DNA from: Flectobacillus major DSM 103
Lineage (GTDB): Bacteria; Bacteroidota; Bacteroidia; Cytophagales; Spirosomataceae
Reading direction: 5' to 3'
Assembly: GCF_000427405.1 (NCBI RefSeq)
Contig: NZ_KE386491.1
Coordinates: 1,967,001-2,031,000, forward strand
Length of the DNA: 64,000 bases
The notes beneath the pieces are model-generated. The model made no database searches and was not told the DNA's origin. It was given only the letters and a program-made list of their open reading frames with translations. A program made the position numbers and the translations under genes. Positions 35,488 to 43,454 of this stretch are shown piece after piece (the stretch's first letter is position 1; each line of letters starts with the position of its first letter).

Positions 35488-35627
35488 TTGCCACTAACGT
35501 TTCGCAGCTTGACGAAGTGGCGGATTTAGAAGCACTTACTTTCAATTTAGCACTATAGTTTATTAGAATTCCGAATGTTCAATTTAGCACTGAACCCGTC
35601 ATTTTGCCAAACTGCTGTTAGCTGTAG
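35488..35627 (-). repeat. attC-like site 6
   Basis: Left end TGCCACTAACG; arms CAGCTTGACGAAGTGGCGG and CCCGTCATTTTGCCAAACTG; core CAATTTAGCACTATAG; right end GTTAGCTGTAG, matching six bases (GTTAGC) and later positions of the partner left end at 37270. Confidence 0.85.
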
Positions 35628-35634
35628 TAATTTT

Positions 35635-35859
35635 TTAAGATACAGATATTTTAAACTCAAATTTTTCATTTTCGTCATCGATTTTCCCTAAACTTTCAAA
35701 CATAAAATCATATTCTTCAATATTTGAATATGGAAATGTCATTCCTATTAACGGTTGATTCTTATGGTCTGTTGCAACTTGATTGTTTTCTTCATCAACA
35801 AAGTTTAACGTTGCAGTTTTTGTTTTATGGTTTGCTATTACAATTGCTTTTCTTGACAT
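35635..35859 (-). CDS. Hypothetical 74-residue protein, last gene of cassette 6
   Basis: A small acidic beta-rich protein (KAIVIANHKTKTATLNFVDEENNQ, MTFPYSNIEEYDFMFESLG). Unknown family. It starts 11 nt after the stop of the 81-residue gene and is the last of three co-directional genes in one cassette; it stops 8 nt before site 6. Confidence 0.55.
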   Translation of the reverse strand: MSRKAIVIANHKTKTATLNFVDEENNQVATDHKNQPLIGMTFPYSNIEEYDFMFESLGKIDDENEKFEFKISVS

Positions 35860-35870
35860 ATTTTTTTATT

Positions 35871-36116
35871 TTACAATTCTATTTCTTTTTCTTTAGAGTA
35901 TTTCTTGAGTGCTTCACAAGTTTCATAATCTTCTTTTTCAATCGCTATCTTGTTTATTCTCTTTAGTGTATCAATTGTTGGTTGGTCTTTCATATTTTTT
36001 AGAAATTCAACTATTTTCTCACTGTCATTTATACTTCTAATCAGAGTAGAAATTCCATTAGCTAATATGTTTTGAGTTTCGTTGTAAAGTTTGTCCATTT
36101 CTTCTTGTAAATTCAT
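35871..36116 (-). CDS. Hypothetical 81-residue helical protein, middle gene of cassette 6
   Basis: An all-helical small protein. The C-terminal IAIEKEDYETCEALKKYSKE resembles a UVR-type helical hairpin (pattern AIExEDYExAxxLR), which mediates protein-protein contacts in UvrB/ClpC-like proteins; this is a weak match. It lies 12 nt after the 372-residue gene and probably works with it. Confidence 0.55.
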   Translation of the reverse strand: MNLQEEMDKLYNETQNILANGISTLIRSINDSEKIVEFLKNMKDQPTIDTLKRINKIAIEKEDYETCEALKKYSKEKEIEL

Positions 36117-36128
36117 ATTTATAGTTTT

Positions 36129-37247
36129 TTATTCTTCGTTTATGTTATAAGGATGGAAATCTTGAATACTTCCGTTTGGTTCAATTACAAGTCGATAATA
36201 GTGTCCGTCTATATAAACCGCTCTTTTACCTATCCGTCTAAATGGCAATTCTGGATTTTGTTCAAAATGACTTTGAATTTCATCGCTAACTGTTTCAACA
36301 ACCATTTTCAACAAATATTTAATATCGTCAAATTTATATTGAAAAACAGTCTTTTCTCCTGAAAATCTTTCTCCGATTTGAGTTTCAGCAACGTGTCTTG
36401 CGTAGATATGAACAAATCTCTCGAAAGAAAGATAAATTGGAATTTTACCAAACCCAATTATATCTTCTTCGAATGAATAACAACATTTTCTTAATTCCTC
36501 AATTTGAGTTTTAAAATTTTCAGTTACTAAATTAATGTTATCTCCAGATTTCTTAATTTCATTATCGACTATGTCTTTCTTATAAAATATATTCTCGACT
36601 TTTAGTTTGGCAAATTCTTGAATTTGTTCTTCTTCGATACTTAATTCTTGAAACTTACAGTCTAATTCTACAAGTCTAACTTTTTTCAAAAATTCTGCAT
36701 CTCGGTTCTTAATATTTGAAAAGTCTTCTAAATCTAATCCTAATCCAAGATGGGTTCTTAAACCCCAATATTCTATCTCTTGATTAGGAGTGAAAGGTTT
36801 TTTAGATTTATAAATAGAATTTAAAAAACCAAACCTTAATCTATTTAATTCTTGCCAACCATCAATTTTCGGTGCTTGGATTGTAATTTGGTTTGGAATT
36901 TCTTTTGTTCCTTTTTCTGCAAATCTATTTTTTCTTGGTCCATTAAAAGAAGATATTACATTTATTGTACTTGCTTGAATTCCATATCTGTCAAGTAGTT
37001 CAATGTTTTCAGCATTTAATTTTTCGATTGATGAAGGACTAAATTTTATTTTTGTATCGGTTCTTGGGATTTGTTCGCTTTCTAAGATTTCTTCATATTG
37101 CTTTCTCTCTTCAAGAGTGTATAAAAACACTCCCATTAGTCTATTTCCGAAACGATTATATTCATCTGAATTATATTGAAATTCAAGTGTTACAAAAGTG
37201 TCGTATTGTCCATACATTGAGTATATTTCTTCTGCTGAAAAGTTCAT
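36129..37247 (-). CDS. Unknown 372-residue protein, first gene of cassette 6
   Basis: A soluble protein with no signal peptide. The first 200 residues are polar with no recognised domain. The C-terminal 120 residues (FVHIYARHVAETQIGERF, KAVYIDGHYYRLVIEP, IQDFHPY) have a conserved-looking RH...GHYYRLVI...DFHP spacing that recalls small nuclease or toxin folds at the ends of polymorphic toxins; this is only a pattern impression. Three tightly packed genes (with the 81- and 74-residue proteins) suggest a toxin or defence module with accessory partners. It is bounded by complementary cassette ends. Confidence 0.55.
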   Translation of the reverse strand: MNFSAEEIYSMYGQYDTFVTLEFQYNSDEYNRFGNRLMGVFLYTLEERKQYEEILESEQIPRTDTKIKFSPSSIEKLNAENIELLDRYGIQASTINVISSFNGPRKNRFAEKGTKEIPNQITIQAPKIDGWQELNRLRFGFLNSIYKSKKPFTPNQEIEYWGLRTHLGLGLDLEDFSNIKNRDAEFLKKVRLVELDCKFQELSIEEEQIQEFAKLKVENIFYKKDIVDNEIKKSGDNINLVTENFKTQIEELRKCCYSFEEDIIGFGKIPIYLSFERFVHIYARHVAETQIGERFSGEKTVFQYKFDDIKYLLKMVVETVSDEIQSHFEQNPELPFRRIGKRAVYIDGHYYRLVIEPNGSIQDFHPYNINEE

Positions 37248-37269
37248 TTCGGTGTCAGTTTTGTATTAT

Positions 37270-37470
37270 TACTGCTAACGAACAGGGCTTGTGGTCAGGT
37301 GGGGGATTTGGAACTCGTCTGCCCGACCTTCTGCCGATATAAATTACTGATGTTGAGTCATTTACAAAAGTTAAATAGGTTTCCGTCAGCCGAAACAAAA
37401 GTACAATAAAATTCCTAATGTTAAATTACTTTCGTCAGCCCCACTTGACACAAACCCATGTTGGTGGCTG
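37270..37470 (-). repeat. Long composite attC-like site 5
   Basis: About 200 bp. Left end TGCTAACG; two copies of the core motif (CAAAAGTTAAATAGG and CAAAAGTACAATAAAATTCC) suggest a tandem or hybrid of two sites. Right end GTTGGTGGCT is the inverted complement of the left end at 38904 over 10 bp. Confidence 0.82.
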
Positions 37471-37528
37471 CCGCTTTTTGTTTGTCAAACGATGTATCTA
37501 AAGACGATAAAGGTTGGTTCTGAAAATT

Positions 37529-38461
37529 TTAAGACTTTTCTATATCGTTTTTTATCTTTTTCAATTTATTTGTTTTTAGCCAATCATATAAGTTGTCTAT
37601 TTTGAGTGCTTCTTCCATGTTTTTACCTGAAAATATTTGAAATATTAAATTGAGTATCCAAATAGCTGGTGCAAGTAATAAAAAAGTCCAAGGTTCTATT
37701 TCGTTCCAACTATTCAAGTTCTTTAAAAACAATAATACAAAAGCCACTAATGGTATTATAATTATTGTTCTTACAATATTGGTGATTATGTTTGCATGGG
37801 AACTTGCCCACCCTTCTATAATAGAAATAATTTGTAAGTCTTTCTTATTTTCGATTTCGAATACTTCATTTTTGAATACTGATGTTCCAACCGTTACAGC
37901 ACTTTTAGAAATATTTTCATACTCGTACTCAGTATTAACTTGTAAGTTGTGTATTAATTCTTTGTCATCATAAGTTCTATGTTTTAATTTTTTTATCTTA
38001 AAGTAAAATAAACTTGAATTATTGAGAAAAAAAGAAAGAGTATAAACATCAATTAAATAATCTTTTTGGAAGCCTGTTACATCAAAAATACTCTGTTTTG
38101 TTATTATTTGTTTCAATTCATTTTCTAAGTTTTTATATAAAACTGCCCTGTAAACAAATTTAAAGTCTAAAAGTGATGCATATTTTCGTTGATGATGTTC
38201 TGGAATCTCAATTTTCTTCAAACTTTTATCCTTTGATGAAAAATATTCTCCTCGTGATAGATTTCTAATTTGAGAAATTATTTCTCCTTTAACGTCATCA
38301 AGATATTTTTCAGCATCTTCTCTTTTGCCATTATCTTCAAATATACCAATGAAATATATTTCTCGTTCTAATTTAAAATTCGTCTTACAATGAAGGATTG
38401 CATTAATATAAACGTCAGGCGAATTGGAAGTTACAAATACGTATAAATTATTCTTGTCCAT
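37529..38461 (-). CDS. CARF-like/2TM effector of a Panoptes-like defence pair, cassette 5
   Basis: A 310-residue membrane protein. The N-terminus is Rossmann/CARF-like (LYVFVTSNSPDVYINAIL, then IYFIGIFEDNG), the type that senses cyclic nucleotides. Two transmembrane helices lie near residues 228-247 and 257-276, with a short cytoplasmic tail. Its start codon directly abuts the stop of the mCpol gene (TAAATG). In described Panoptes systems, mCpol makes a decoy cyclic dinucleotide that holds a membrane effector inactive; phage enzymes that destroy it release the effector. The same logic is inferred here from the gene pair and domain order. Confidence 0.72.
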   Translation of the reverse strand: MDKNNLYVFVTSNSPDVYINAILHCKTNFKLEREIYFIGIFEDNGKREDAEKYLDDVKGEIISQIRNLSRGEYFSSKDKSLKKIEIPEHHQRKYASLLDFKFVYRAVLYKNLENELKQIITKQSIFDVTGFQKDYLIDVYTLSFFLNNSSLFYFKIKKLKHRTYDDKELIHNLQVNTEYEYENISKSAVTVGTSVFKNEVFEIENKKDLQIISIIEGWASSHANIITNIVRTIIIIPLVAFVLLFLKNLNSWNEIEPWTFLLLAPAIWILNLIFQIFSGKNMEEALKIDNLYDWLKTNKLKKIKNDIEKS

Positions 38462-38824
38462 TTATTTAGAAAATTTTATTTGATTCTTACCATATAATTT
38501 TGCAATACTTAGTTCATAAATTGCAGTTTTTATATCATCACCAACTCCACCACTTATAGTTAATCCCGTTTTCCCAAAAAATATTTCACCTATTGAATTA
38601 AGAACCTCAATAAACTTATCATCATCATGCAGCTTTACTAAAATATCATCCCCCCCCGCAATTAAAACTTCACCTTTATCTTCTAAAAATTGTTTTATTT
38701 CATTTATAGCTTTATTAATATTTTCAGAAAGATTTTTAGCATCCAAAACTTTATTTTCCAAAAGTAATATTTCGATAGTACTACCAACATTATCACCATC
38801 AAAAAAAGCAAATTTGTATTTCAT
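38462..38824 (-). CDS. Minimal CRISPR polymerase (mCpol) cyclic-nucleotide synthase, cassette 5
   Basis: A 120-residue single palm domain. The first metal motif is FFDGDNVG near residue 9, the catalytic GGDD is in VLIAGGDDILVKL at 57-60, and a third segment TISGGVGDD follows near 95. Size and motif order match mCpol, a lone Cas10/GGDEF-like cyclase. It is expected to make a cyclic dinucleotide continuously in the cytoplasm. It precedes the CARF-like/2TM gene with no gap, so the pair is one operon inside a single cassette. Confidence 0.8.
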   Translation of the reverse strand: MKYKFAFFDGDNVGSTIEILLLENKVLDAKNLSENINKAINEIKQFLEDKGEVLIAGGDDILVKLHDDDKFIEVLNSIGEIFFGKTGLTISGGVGDDIKTAIYELSIAKLYGKNQIKFSK

Positions 38825-38903
38825 TATTAGTAATTTGTTATTAAGAATTTATCAAAAAGAGAAAATATATTGAGTAAAAGTCCGTAAAGCGTGATTTTTG
38901 CGG

Positions 38904-39043
38904 TAGCCACCAACGGTTTGCAGCTTGGCGAAGTGGCGGAAATCGAAGCACAAATGTACAAAATTTGCACAATGTTCAATAGAATTCCAAATGTTCAATT
39001 TAGCACTGAACCCGCCATTTTGCCAAACTGCTGTTAGGTGCAG
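38904..39043 (-). repeat. attC-like site 4
   Basis: Left end AGCCACCAACG; arms GCAGCTTGGCGAAGTGGCGG and CCGCCATTTTGCCAAACTGC; core CAATTTAGCACTGAAC; right end GTTAGGTGCA is the 10-bp inverted complement of the left end at 41554. Confidence 0.88.
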
Positions 39044-39122
39044 TTTTTTTTTCATTTTTGCATTTATTTTTGCGTATTTGAATTATTATTCTCATATTTG
39101 CAAAATAAAATAAATTCAAGTT

Positions 39123-39428
39123 ATGTCTGAATGGAATAATAAAGTCAAACGAATACTCAAATCAGAGTTAGTAAAACGTGGTTTGTCCACCGAAGATTTA
39201 ACCAATTTGTTAAACGAAAACGGTTGTACTGAAACGAAATCAAGCGTTGATAGTAAAATTAGTCGTGGTACTTTTAGTGCTTCTTTTTTTATGCAATGTC
39301 TGTATGTCATAGGTTGTACAAAAATTGAAATTGAAGAATACCGCTCTACTTTTATGATTTCGGAACCGTCTGTTTTGATGGTTGCTGAACCTAATGATGA
39401 ATATAAAACTGTGAAAGATGACAACTAA
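39123..39428 (+). CDS. DUF6471-family protein beside a restriction-modification set
   Basis: A 101-residue protein matching DUF6471: WNNKVKRILKSELVKRGLSTEDLTNLLNENG, then SSVDSKISRGTFSASFFMQCLYVIGC. The first part reads as an HTH of the Xre type (LSTEDLTNLL...SKISRGTFS), so it could act as the control protein of the restriction system. Its stop overlaps the methyltransferase start by 11 nt, so it is translationally coupled and first in the plus-strand operon. This and the methyltransferase are the only plus-strand genes in the array. Confidence 0.75.
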   Translation: MSEWNNKVKRILKSELVKRGLSTEDLTNLLNENGCTETKSSVDSKISRGTFSASFFMQCLYVIGCTKIEIEEYRSTFMISEPSVLMVAEPNDEYKTVKDDN

Positions 39429-40788
39429 ATTAAAATTTATAGATTTATTCGCTGGTCTTGGAGGTATTCGTCTTGGTTTTGAACAAGCTTGTCAAGATAG
39501 AGGAATTGAAACAGAATGTGTTTTAACTTCTGAAATTAAACCTTATGCGATACAAACGTTAAAACATAATCATCATCACGAAAATTTTGTAGGCGATATT
39601 TTTCAAGTTAAAAATGAGGATATTCCGCCATTTGATTTTTTGTTCGGTGGTTTTCCTTGTCAGCCGTTTAGTGCAAGTGGAAAACGCAATGGTTTTGCCG
39701 ATACAAGAGGAACTTTGTTTTTTGAAATAGAACGAATTATTAAACACCACCAACCAAAAGGATTTATCCTTGAAAATGTTGAAGGTTTGGTAAAACACGA
39801 TTTAGAAAACAAACACGATGAAATAGGCAGAACCTTAAAAACTATTTTGCATAAACTTGAAAATGAGTTAGATTATCAAGTGTCTTGGAAAGTTTTAGAT
39901 AGCGTTAATTTTGGCGTTCCACAGTCAAGAAAAAGAGTTTTTATAGTCGGTACAAAAACTGAAAAAGTGTCATTAGATAATTTTGAGCCAACTTATAAAG
40001 TTTTGAAAGATATTTTAGAAAGTGGTAAACCAACAATGAATACTGATTTTACTAAAAAATTACTTTCACATTTTACGGTTGAGGAACTTTATGGAAAGTC
40101 AATAAAGGACAAACGTGGAGGCGAAAATAATATTCATAGTTGGGATATTGGTATAAAAGGCGAATGTTCAAAAGACCAAATAAATTTACTAAATAGGCTT
40201 TTTAAAGAACGTAGGAAAAAGCAATGGGCAAGTGAAATTGGTATTGATTGGATGGATGGAATGCCTTTAACTTTAAGTCAAATTCAGTCATTTTTTCCTG
40301 CGAATAATTTGTTTGAAAATGTTGATGTAAAATCACTTTTAGATGATTTGGTTGAAAAAGGTTATATAAAATTCGAACATCCAAAAAAATTAGTCTCTGA
40401 AAATACAGAGAACGGTGTAATTACTTCTCGTGTATATGATGAAACAAAACCAAAAGGCTACAATATTGTAACTGGAAAATTGAGTTTTGAAATAAATAAA
40501 ATCTTAAATCCTTTTGAAATAGCACCGACATTGGTTGCAACTGATATGGTTAAAATTGTTGTTCCCGATGGCAAAGGAATAAGAAAACTAACCATAAGAG
40601 AAGGTTTAAGAATTTTTGGTTATCCCGAAAATTACGAGATTCCTGTCAAAGAAAGTTTAGCATTTGATTTGTTGGGAAATACTGTTGTCGTTCCTGTTAT
40701 CAAAGCAGTTGCAGAAAGAATTTTAGATGCTTTGGAAGTTTCAGAATATGAAATGTTAGAAACTGAAAACGCAGGAATTAGAGTTTAA
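39418..40788 (+). CDS. DNA (cytosine-5-)-methyltransferase of a type II RM cassette
   Basis: A 456-residue C5 methyltransferase: motif I FIDLFAGLGGIRLGFE (residues 7-22), motif IV GGFPCQPFSASGKRNGF with the catalytic Cys near residue 80, motif VI ENVEGL, motif VIII PQSRKRVFIVG, and motifs IX/X near the end (REGLRIFGYPENY, LLGNTVVVPV). A target-recognition region lies about residues 200-380. It protects the host from the convergent endonuclease, which suggests a GGNNCC-like target, though that is inferred from the partner's family. It converges with, and overlaps by 11 nt, the endonuclease gene. Confidence 0.92.
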   Translation: MTTKLKFIDLFAGLGGIRLGFEQACQDRGIETECVLTSEIKPYAIQTLKHNHHHENFVGDIFQVKNEDIPPFDFLFGGFPCQPFSASGKRNGFADTRGTLFFEIERIIKHHQPKGFILENVEGLVKHDLENKHDEIGRTLKTILHKLENELDYQVSWKVLDSVNFGVPQSRKRVFIVGTKTEKVSLDNFEPTYKVLKDILESGKPTMNTDFTKKLLSHFTVEELYGKSIKDKRGGENNIHSWDIGIKGECSKDQINLLNRLFKERRKKQWASEIGIDWMDGMPLTLSQIQSFFPANNLFENVDVKSLLDDLVEKGYIKFEHPKKLVSENTENGVITSRVYDETKPKGYNIVTGKLSFEINKILNPFEIAPTLVATDMVKIVVPDGKGIRKLTIREGLRIFGYPENYEIPVKESLAFDLLGNTVVVPVIKAVAERILDALEVSEYEMLETENAGIRV

Positions 40789-40794
40789 TTCCTG
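40772..40794. terminator. Bidirectional hairpin formed by the two overlapping stop codons
   Basis: A 9-bp perfect stem (40772-40780 with 40786-40794) contains the stop codons of both the methyltransferase (plus) and endonuclease (minus) genes, with a T-rich run on the plus side. Confidence 0.6.
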
Positions 40795-41467
40795 TGTTTT
40801 CAAAATATTTTTTCTTTACGTTTTCTAACCAATTTTCGCTGTAACTTCCTGTGCTGTGTGAATATTTTTCAAGTGTTTCGGCAATTGCATTTAAAAAAGT
40901 TACTTTGTCTGCAAAAGGTTTATTTTTAGCAGTTTTAGCATACCATTTTATTGGTCTTAAATTGTAAGGTTGACCATTTTTGGTTTGCATATTTACAGGA
41001 TTTGCTCCCGAATTACCTGCCATTTCCCAGACTTTCATAAGCCATAAATTGTCCACACTCAAAACAGAATCAACCATTTTATAACCAAAAATCAAATAAT
41101 CAGCATCAAGTCTTTCAGGTTTGATAAGCAAAGATTTGTTATAAGAATCGAAGTTTGCAATATCAAAAGCAGGTGTGGCACTTGCGTTGAAAGTTTTAAT
41201 CTCTAAATATCCACTTTTGTTGTCTTCTGCAAGTAAAAAATCTGGAAATTCTTGTGTGTTTGGATGTTGTCTAAAATAGAAATTCTTTTGCTTTAACCAT
41301 TGTCCGAGCCACTCTTGTAATAAGTCGCCAATTGCGTCTTTGCCGTTGTATTTTGCAGAAATTCCGCCAAGTATGATTTCAACGCTTCCAATTTGTTCTT
41401 TTATTTTAAATTCGTTAAGTAACAAATCATAAATTTCATTTGCTGTAACCTTTTTCTTTTCTGCCAT
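40778..41467 (-). CDS. Type II restriction endonuclease, NgoBV/NlaIV-like
   Basis: A 229-residue protein resembling the NgoBV family, whose members cut GGNNCC. Visible are an N-terminal KVTANEIYDLLLNEFKI, GGISAKYNGKDAIGDLLQEWLGQWL, and a PD-(D/E)xK-like core PDFLLAEDNKSGYLEIKTF near residue 85 (PD...ExK), the catalytic metal site. A LMKVWEMAGN segment follows. It is paired with a cytosine-5 methyltransferase and a DUF6471 gene in one cassette. The 690-nt gene reads opposite to its methyltransferase, so the two have separate promoters. Confidence 0.82.
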   Translation of the reverse strand: MAEKKKVTANEIYDLLLNEFKIKEQIGSVEIILGGISAKYNGKDAIGDLLQEWLGQWLKQKNFYFRQHPNTQEFPDFLLAEDNKSGYLEIKTFNASATPAFDIANFDSYNKSLLIKPERLDADYLIFGYKMVDSVLSVDNLWLMKVWEMAGNSGANPVNMQTKNGQPYNLRPIKWYAKTAKNKPFADKVTFLNAIAETLEKYSHSTGSYSENWLENVKKKYFENTGIKL

Positions 41468-41553
41468 TCTTCTGTCTTGATTATATTTTAAAATTGTCGC
41501 AAATGTACAAATTTTTCGTTGATGTTTATTGTCGGTCTGCGGTTCGGTAAAAT

Positions 41554-41695
41554 TGCACCTAACGTTCGGCAGCTTGGCGAAGGCACGACTTTGGAAAACG
41601 TCTGTTCAAATTTAGTACAAAATTTCATTAGAATTCCCAAAGCTGAATTTAGCACTTCTGCCGTGCTTTTGCCAAACTGCTTGTTAGCTGCTGCA
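41554..41695 (-). repeat. attC-like site 3
   Basis: Left end TGCACCTAACG; arms GGCAGCTTGGCGAAGGCACG and CCGTGCTTTTGCCAAACTGC; core CAAATTTAGTACAAAATTTC; right end GTTAGCTGC matches the left end at 42446. Confidence 0.88.
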
Positions 41696-41702
41696 TTTAT
41701 TG

Positions 41703-42440
41703 TCATTGTAGTTTGCCATCTTTGAAAATTTCTCTCGCCGTTAAATATCCGTCTCGTTTTAAGATAAATAAGTCTTCAACATAGTTACCATAAACCGCAA
41801 TAGCCTTGTCACCAATTGTCTTAAAATATTTTTTAGGGTAACTGACTGTAATAACTTGACTGTCTGACCTAATTATTTTTGTTGGATATGAAACTTCCTT
41901 TTCAAAATCTATGATTATAGGTTTTACGCTTGTCTTTTTGTTGTTATCGTGTTCGTAATCTTGTTGTACATAACAGCCTGCCCATCTACCGTCTTTTGTT
42001 AAATATACGTCGTTATACATATATTTTTGATGAAAGTATGTCCCACTGTCTGAGGATACAAATAATAAGACGTTGTCAAACTTTGAGAATGGCGGAACTC
42101 CATAGTGGTCATATGCCACAAATTCAATTGTGTCAAGTGAAAAGTTGCCAAATACTTCTTGAAGTATTTTATATTTTGCTTTAAAACCACCGTCCATTGA
42201 ACCATCTCTGTGTGGCAAAACGTCAACTGAAATTTTTTGTCCTACAAATGCAAAGAGCTTATTATTTTCTCCATTGTAGTTTTTTACAAAGTCAATTGGG
42301 TTATTCTTCTTGTATGTTGTCTTGGTCTCAGTTGATGTGTCTTGTCCATCTAATTTTGATTTTTTAGGAGTTGTCTGTCCGTTGCAACTAAAAAATAAAG
42401 TTGTCAAAACTAAAGGTAATATGTGAAATGTGGTCTTCAT
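41703..42440 (-). CDS. Lipoprotein of unknown function, cassette 3
   Basis: About 245 residues from MKTTFHIL (42440); upstream codons in the open frame belong to the attC-like site. It has a lipoprotein signal peptide (PLVLTTLFFSCNGQ) and a low-complexity KKSKLDGQDTSTETKTTYKK linker. The remainder is beta-rich with no recognised domain (VSYPTKIIRSDSQVITVSYP). It starts 6 nt after site 2 and stops 8 nt before site 3, so it is a classic compact cassette. Confidence 0.65.
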   Translation of the reverse strand: MKTTFHILPLVLTTLFFSCNGQTTPKKSKLDGQDTSTETKTTYKKNNPIDFVKNYNGENNKLFAFVGQKISVDVLPHRDGSMDGGFKAKYKILQEVFGNFSLDTIEFVAYDHYGVPPFSKFDNVLLFVSSDSGTYFHQKYMYNDVYLTKDGRWAGCYVQQDYEHDNNKKTSVKPIIIDFEKEVSYPTKIIRSDSQVITVSYPKKYFKTIGDKAIAVYGNYVEDLFILKRDGYLTAREIFKDGKLQ

Positions 42441-42445
42441 AATGT

Positions 42446-42584
42446 TGCAGCTAACGTACACATATTGGCGAGGGTACGGGGTTTGAAATACTGATATTCA
42501 TTTACTTATACGTGCTAAATAGTATTCTAAAAGTTGAATTACTTCCGTTTGCCGTACTCTTGCCAAAATGATGTTGGCAGCCGT
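42446..42584 (-). repeat. attC-like site 2
   Basis: Left end TGCAGCTAACG; arms CATATTGGCGAGGGTACGG and CCGTACTCTTGCCAAAATG; the core is diverged. Right end GTTGGCAGCC is the 10-bp inverted complement of the left end at 43316. Confidence 0.85.
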
Positions 42585-42596
42585 ATTTTGTTCTTT

Positions 42597-43292
42597 CTAC
42601 CAAATTTTCCACCAAGGTTTATTTGTTTCTATATTTTGTTTTGTATTACTATTTAGTCTCGATTTAATTTCTGAAATTGAGTTATCCAACCACAACTCGT
42701 ACCAATCTAAAAAGCTTATTTTTGCTTTTTCTCCAAGTTGAATTGTTGGGTAAATTCCTCCATCATTTCCTCTATCATCTGTCCAAATGTTACCATATTC
42801 TTGTCCATTTACTACTAAATTTAATGTTATGCCACAGCCATAATTACAAATTGCAAGAACTCCATTTGTATGTTCGCTATCAAAGTACAAGTCCGTAAAT
42901 TTTTCATATTGTCTGTCGTACTCTTCTTCATTTTCGTCTTCACTTACCGTTGGCTCAAATTCCATATTCCAAGCGTCCGTATGTAAAAAAGGTTTACTGG
43001 GATTTAACAAACCGTCCTCACGTTTAAAGTCTAAGTCGTCAAAAATAGCATTTTCAAAAGGTTCAAGTCCGTAAAAAGGTCCTGCTCCGCCATTTCCAAG
43101 AGTTGTAAAAAATGAGACATATTCTCTTGGTAAAGTAATTTTATGTTTTGCTTCAAACTGTTTTACTATGTCTGTCGGCACAGTTGGGTTAAGAATGTAC
43201 TTGTGTTTTTCAGAACCAAAAACCTCCAAATTAATGTCCAATTGTCGTAACAATTCAAGTTTGTTCTTTATGTTGTCTAACTGGTTGTCCAT
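42597..43292 (-). CDS. SMI1/KNR4 (SUKH) family protein, cassette 2
   Basis: A 231-residue SUKH-superfamily protein: IVKQFEAKHKITLPREYVSFF and TTLGNGGAGPFYGLEPFENA near residues 40-80, the family's helix and GGAGP-type turn, then a Trp-containing C-terminus (FLDWYELWLDNS). SUKH proteins are immunity proteins against polymorphic toxins or general scaffolds. No toxin is adjacent, so a role as orphan immunity is inferred. The acidic middle EDENEEEYDRQYEKF is unusual but fits the family. It is bounded by complementary cassette ends. Confidence 0.85.
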   Translation of the reverse strand: MDNQLDNIKNKLELLRQLDINLEVFGSEKHKYILNPTVPTDIVKQFEAKHKITLPREYVSFFTTLGNGGAGPFYGLEPFENAIFDDLDFKREDGLLNPSKPFLHTDAWNMEFEPTVSEDENEEEYDRQYEKFTDLYFDSEHTNGVLAICNYGCGITLNLVVNGQEYGNIWTDDRGNDGGIYPTIQLGEKAKISFLDWYELWLDNSISEIKSRLNSNTKQNIETNKPWWKIW

Positions 43293-43315
43293 CGTTTTTG
43301 GTGTCTTCTTAATAT

Positions 43316-43453
43316 GGCTGCCAACGTTTCGGGGCTTTGCGAAGGCTGGGATTAGAAGTACGAATGTTCAAATTTAGTACAATGTTCATTAAAATTCCAA
43401 ATGTTCAATTTAGCACTGAAGCCCAGCTTTTGCAAAACCCCTGTTATGTGCAG
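43316..43453 (-). repeat. attC-like site 1
   Basis: Left end GGCTGCCAACG; arms TTCGGGGCTTTGCGAAGGCT and AGCCCAGCTTTTGCAAAACC pair imperfectly; core CAAATTTAGTACAATG; right end GTTATGTGCA equals the complement of the attI junction at 45331. It closes the cassette next to the recombinase. Confidence 0.88.
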
Positions 43454-43454
43454 G

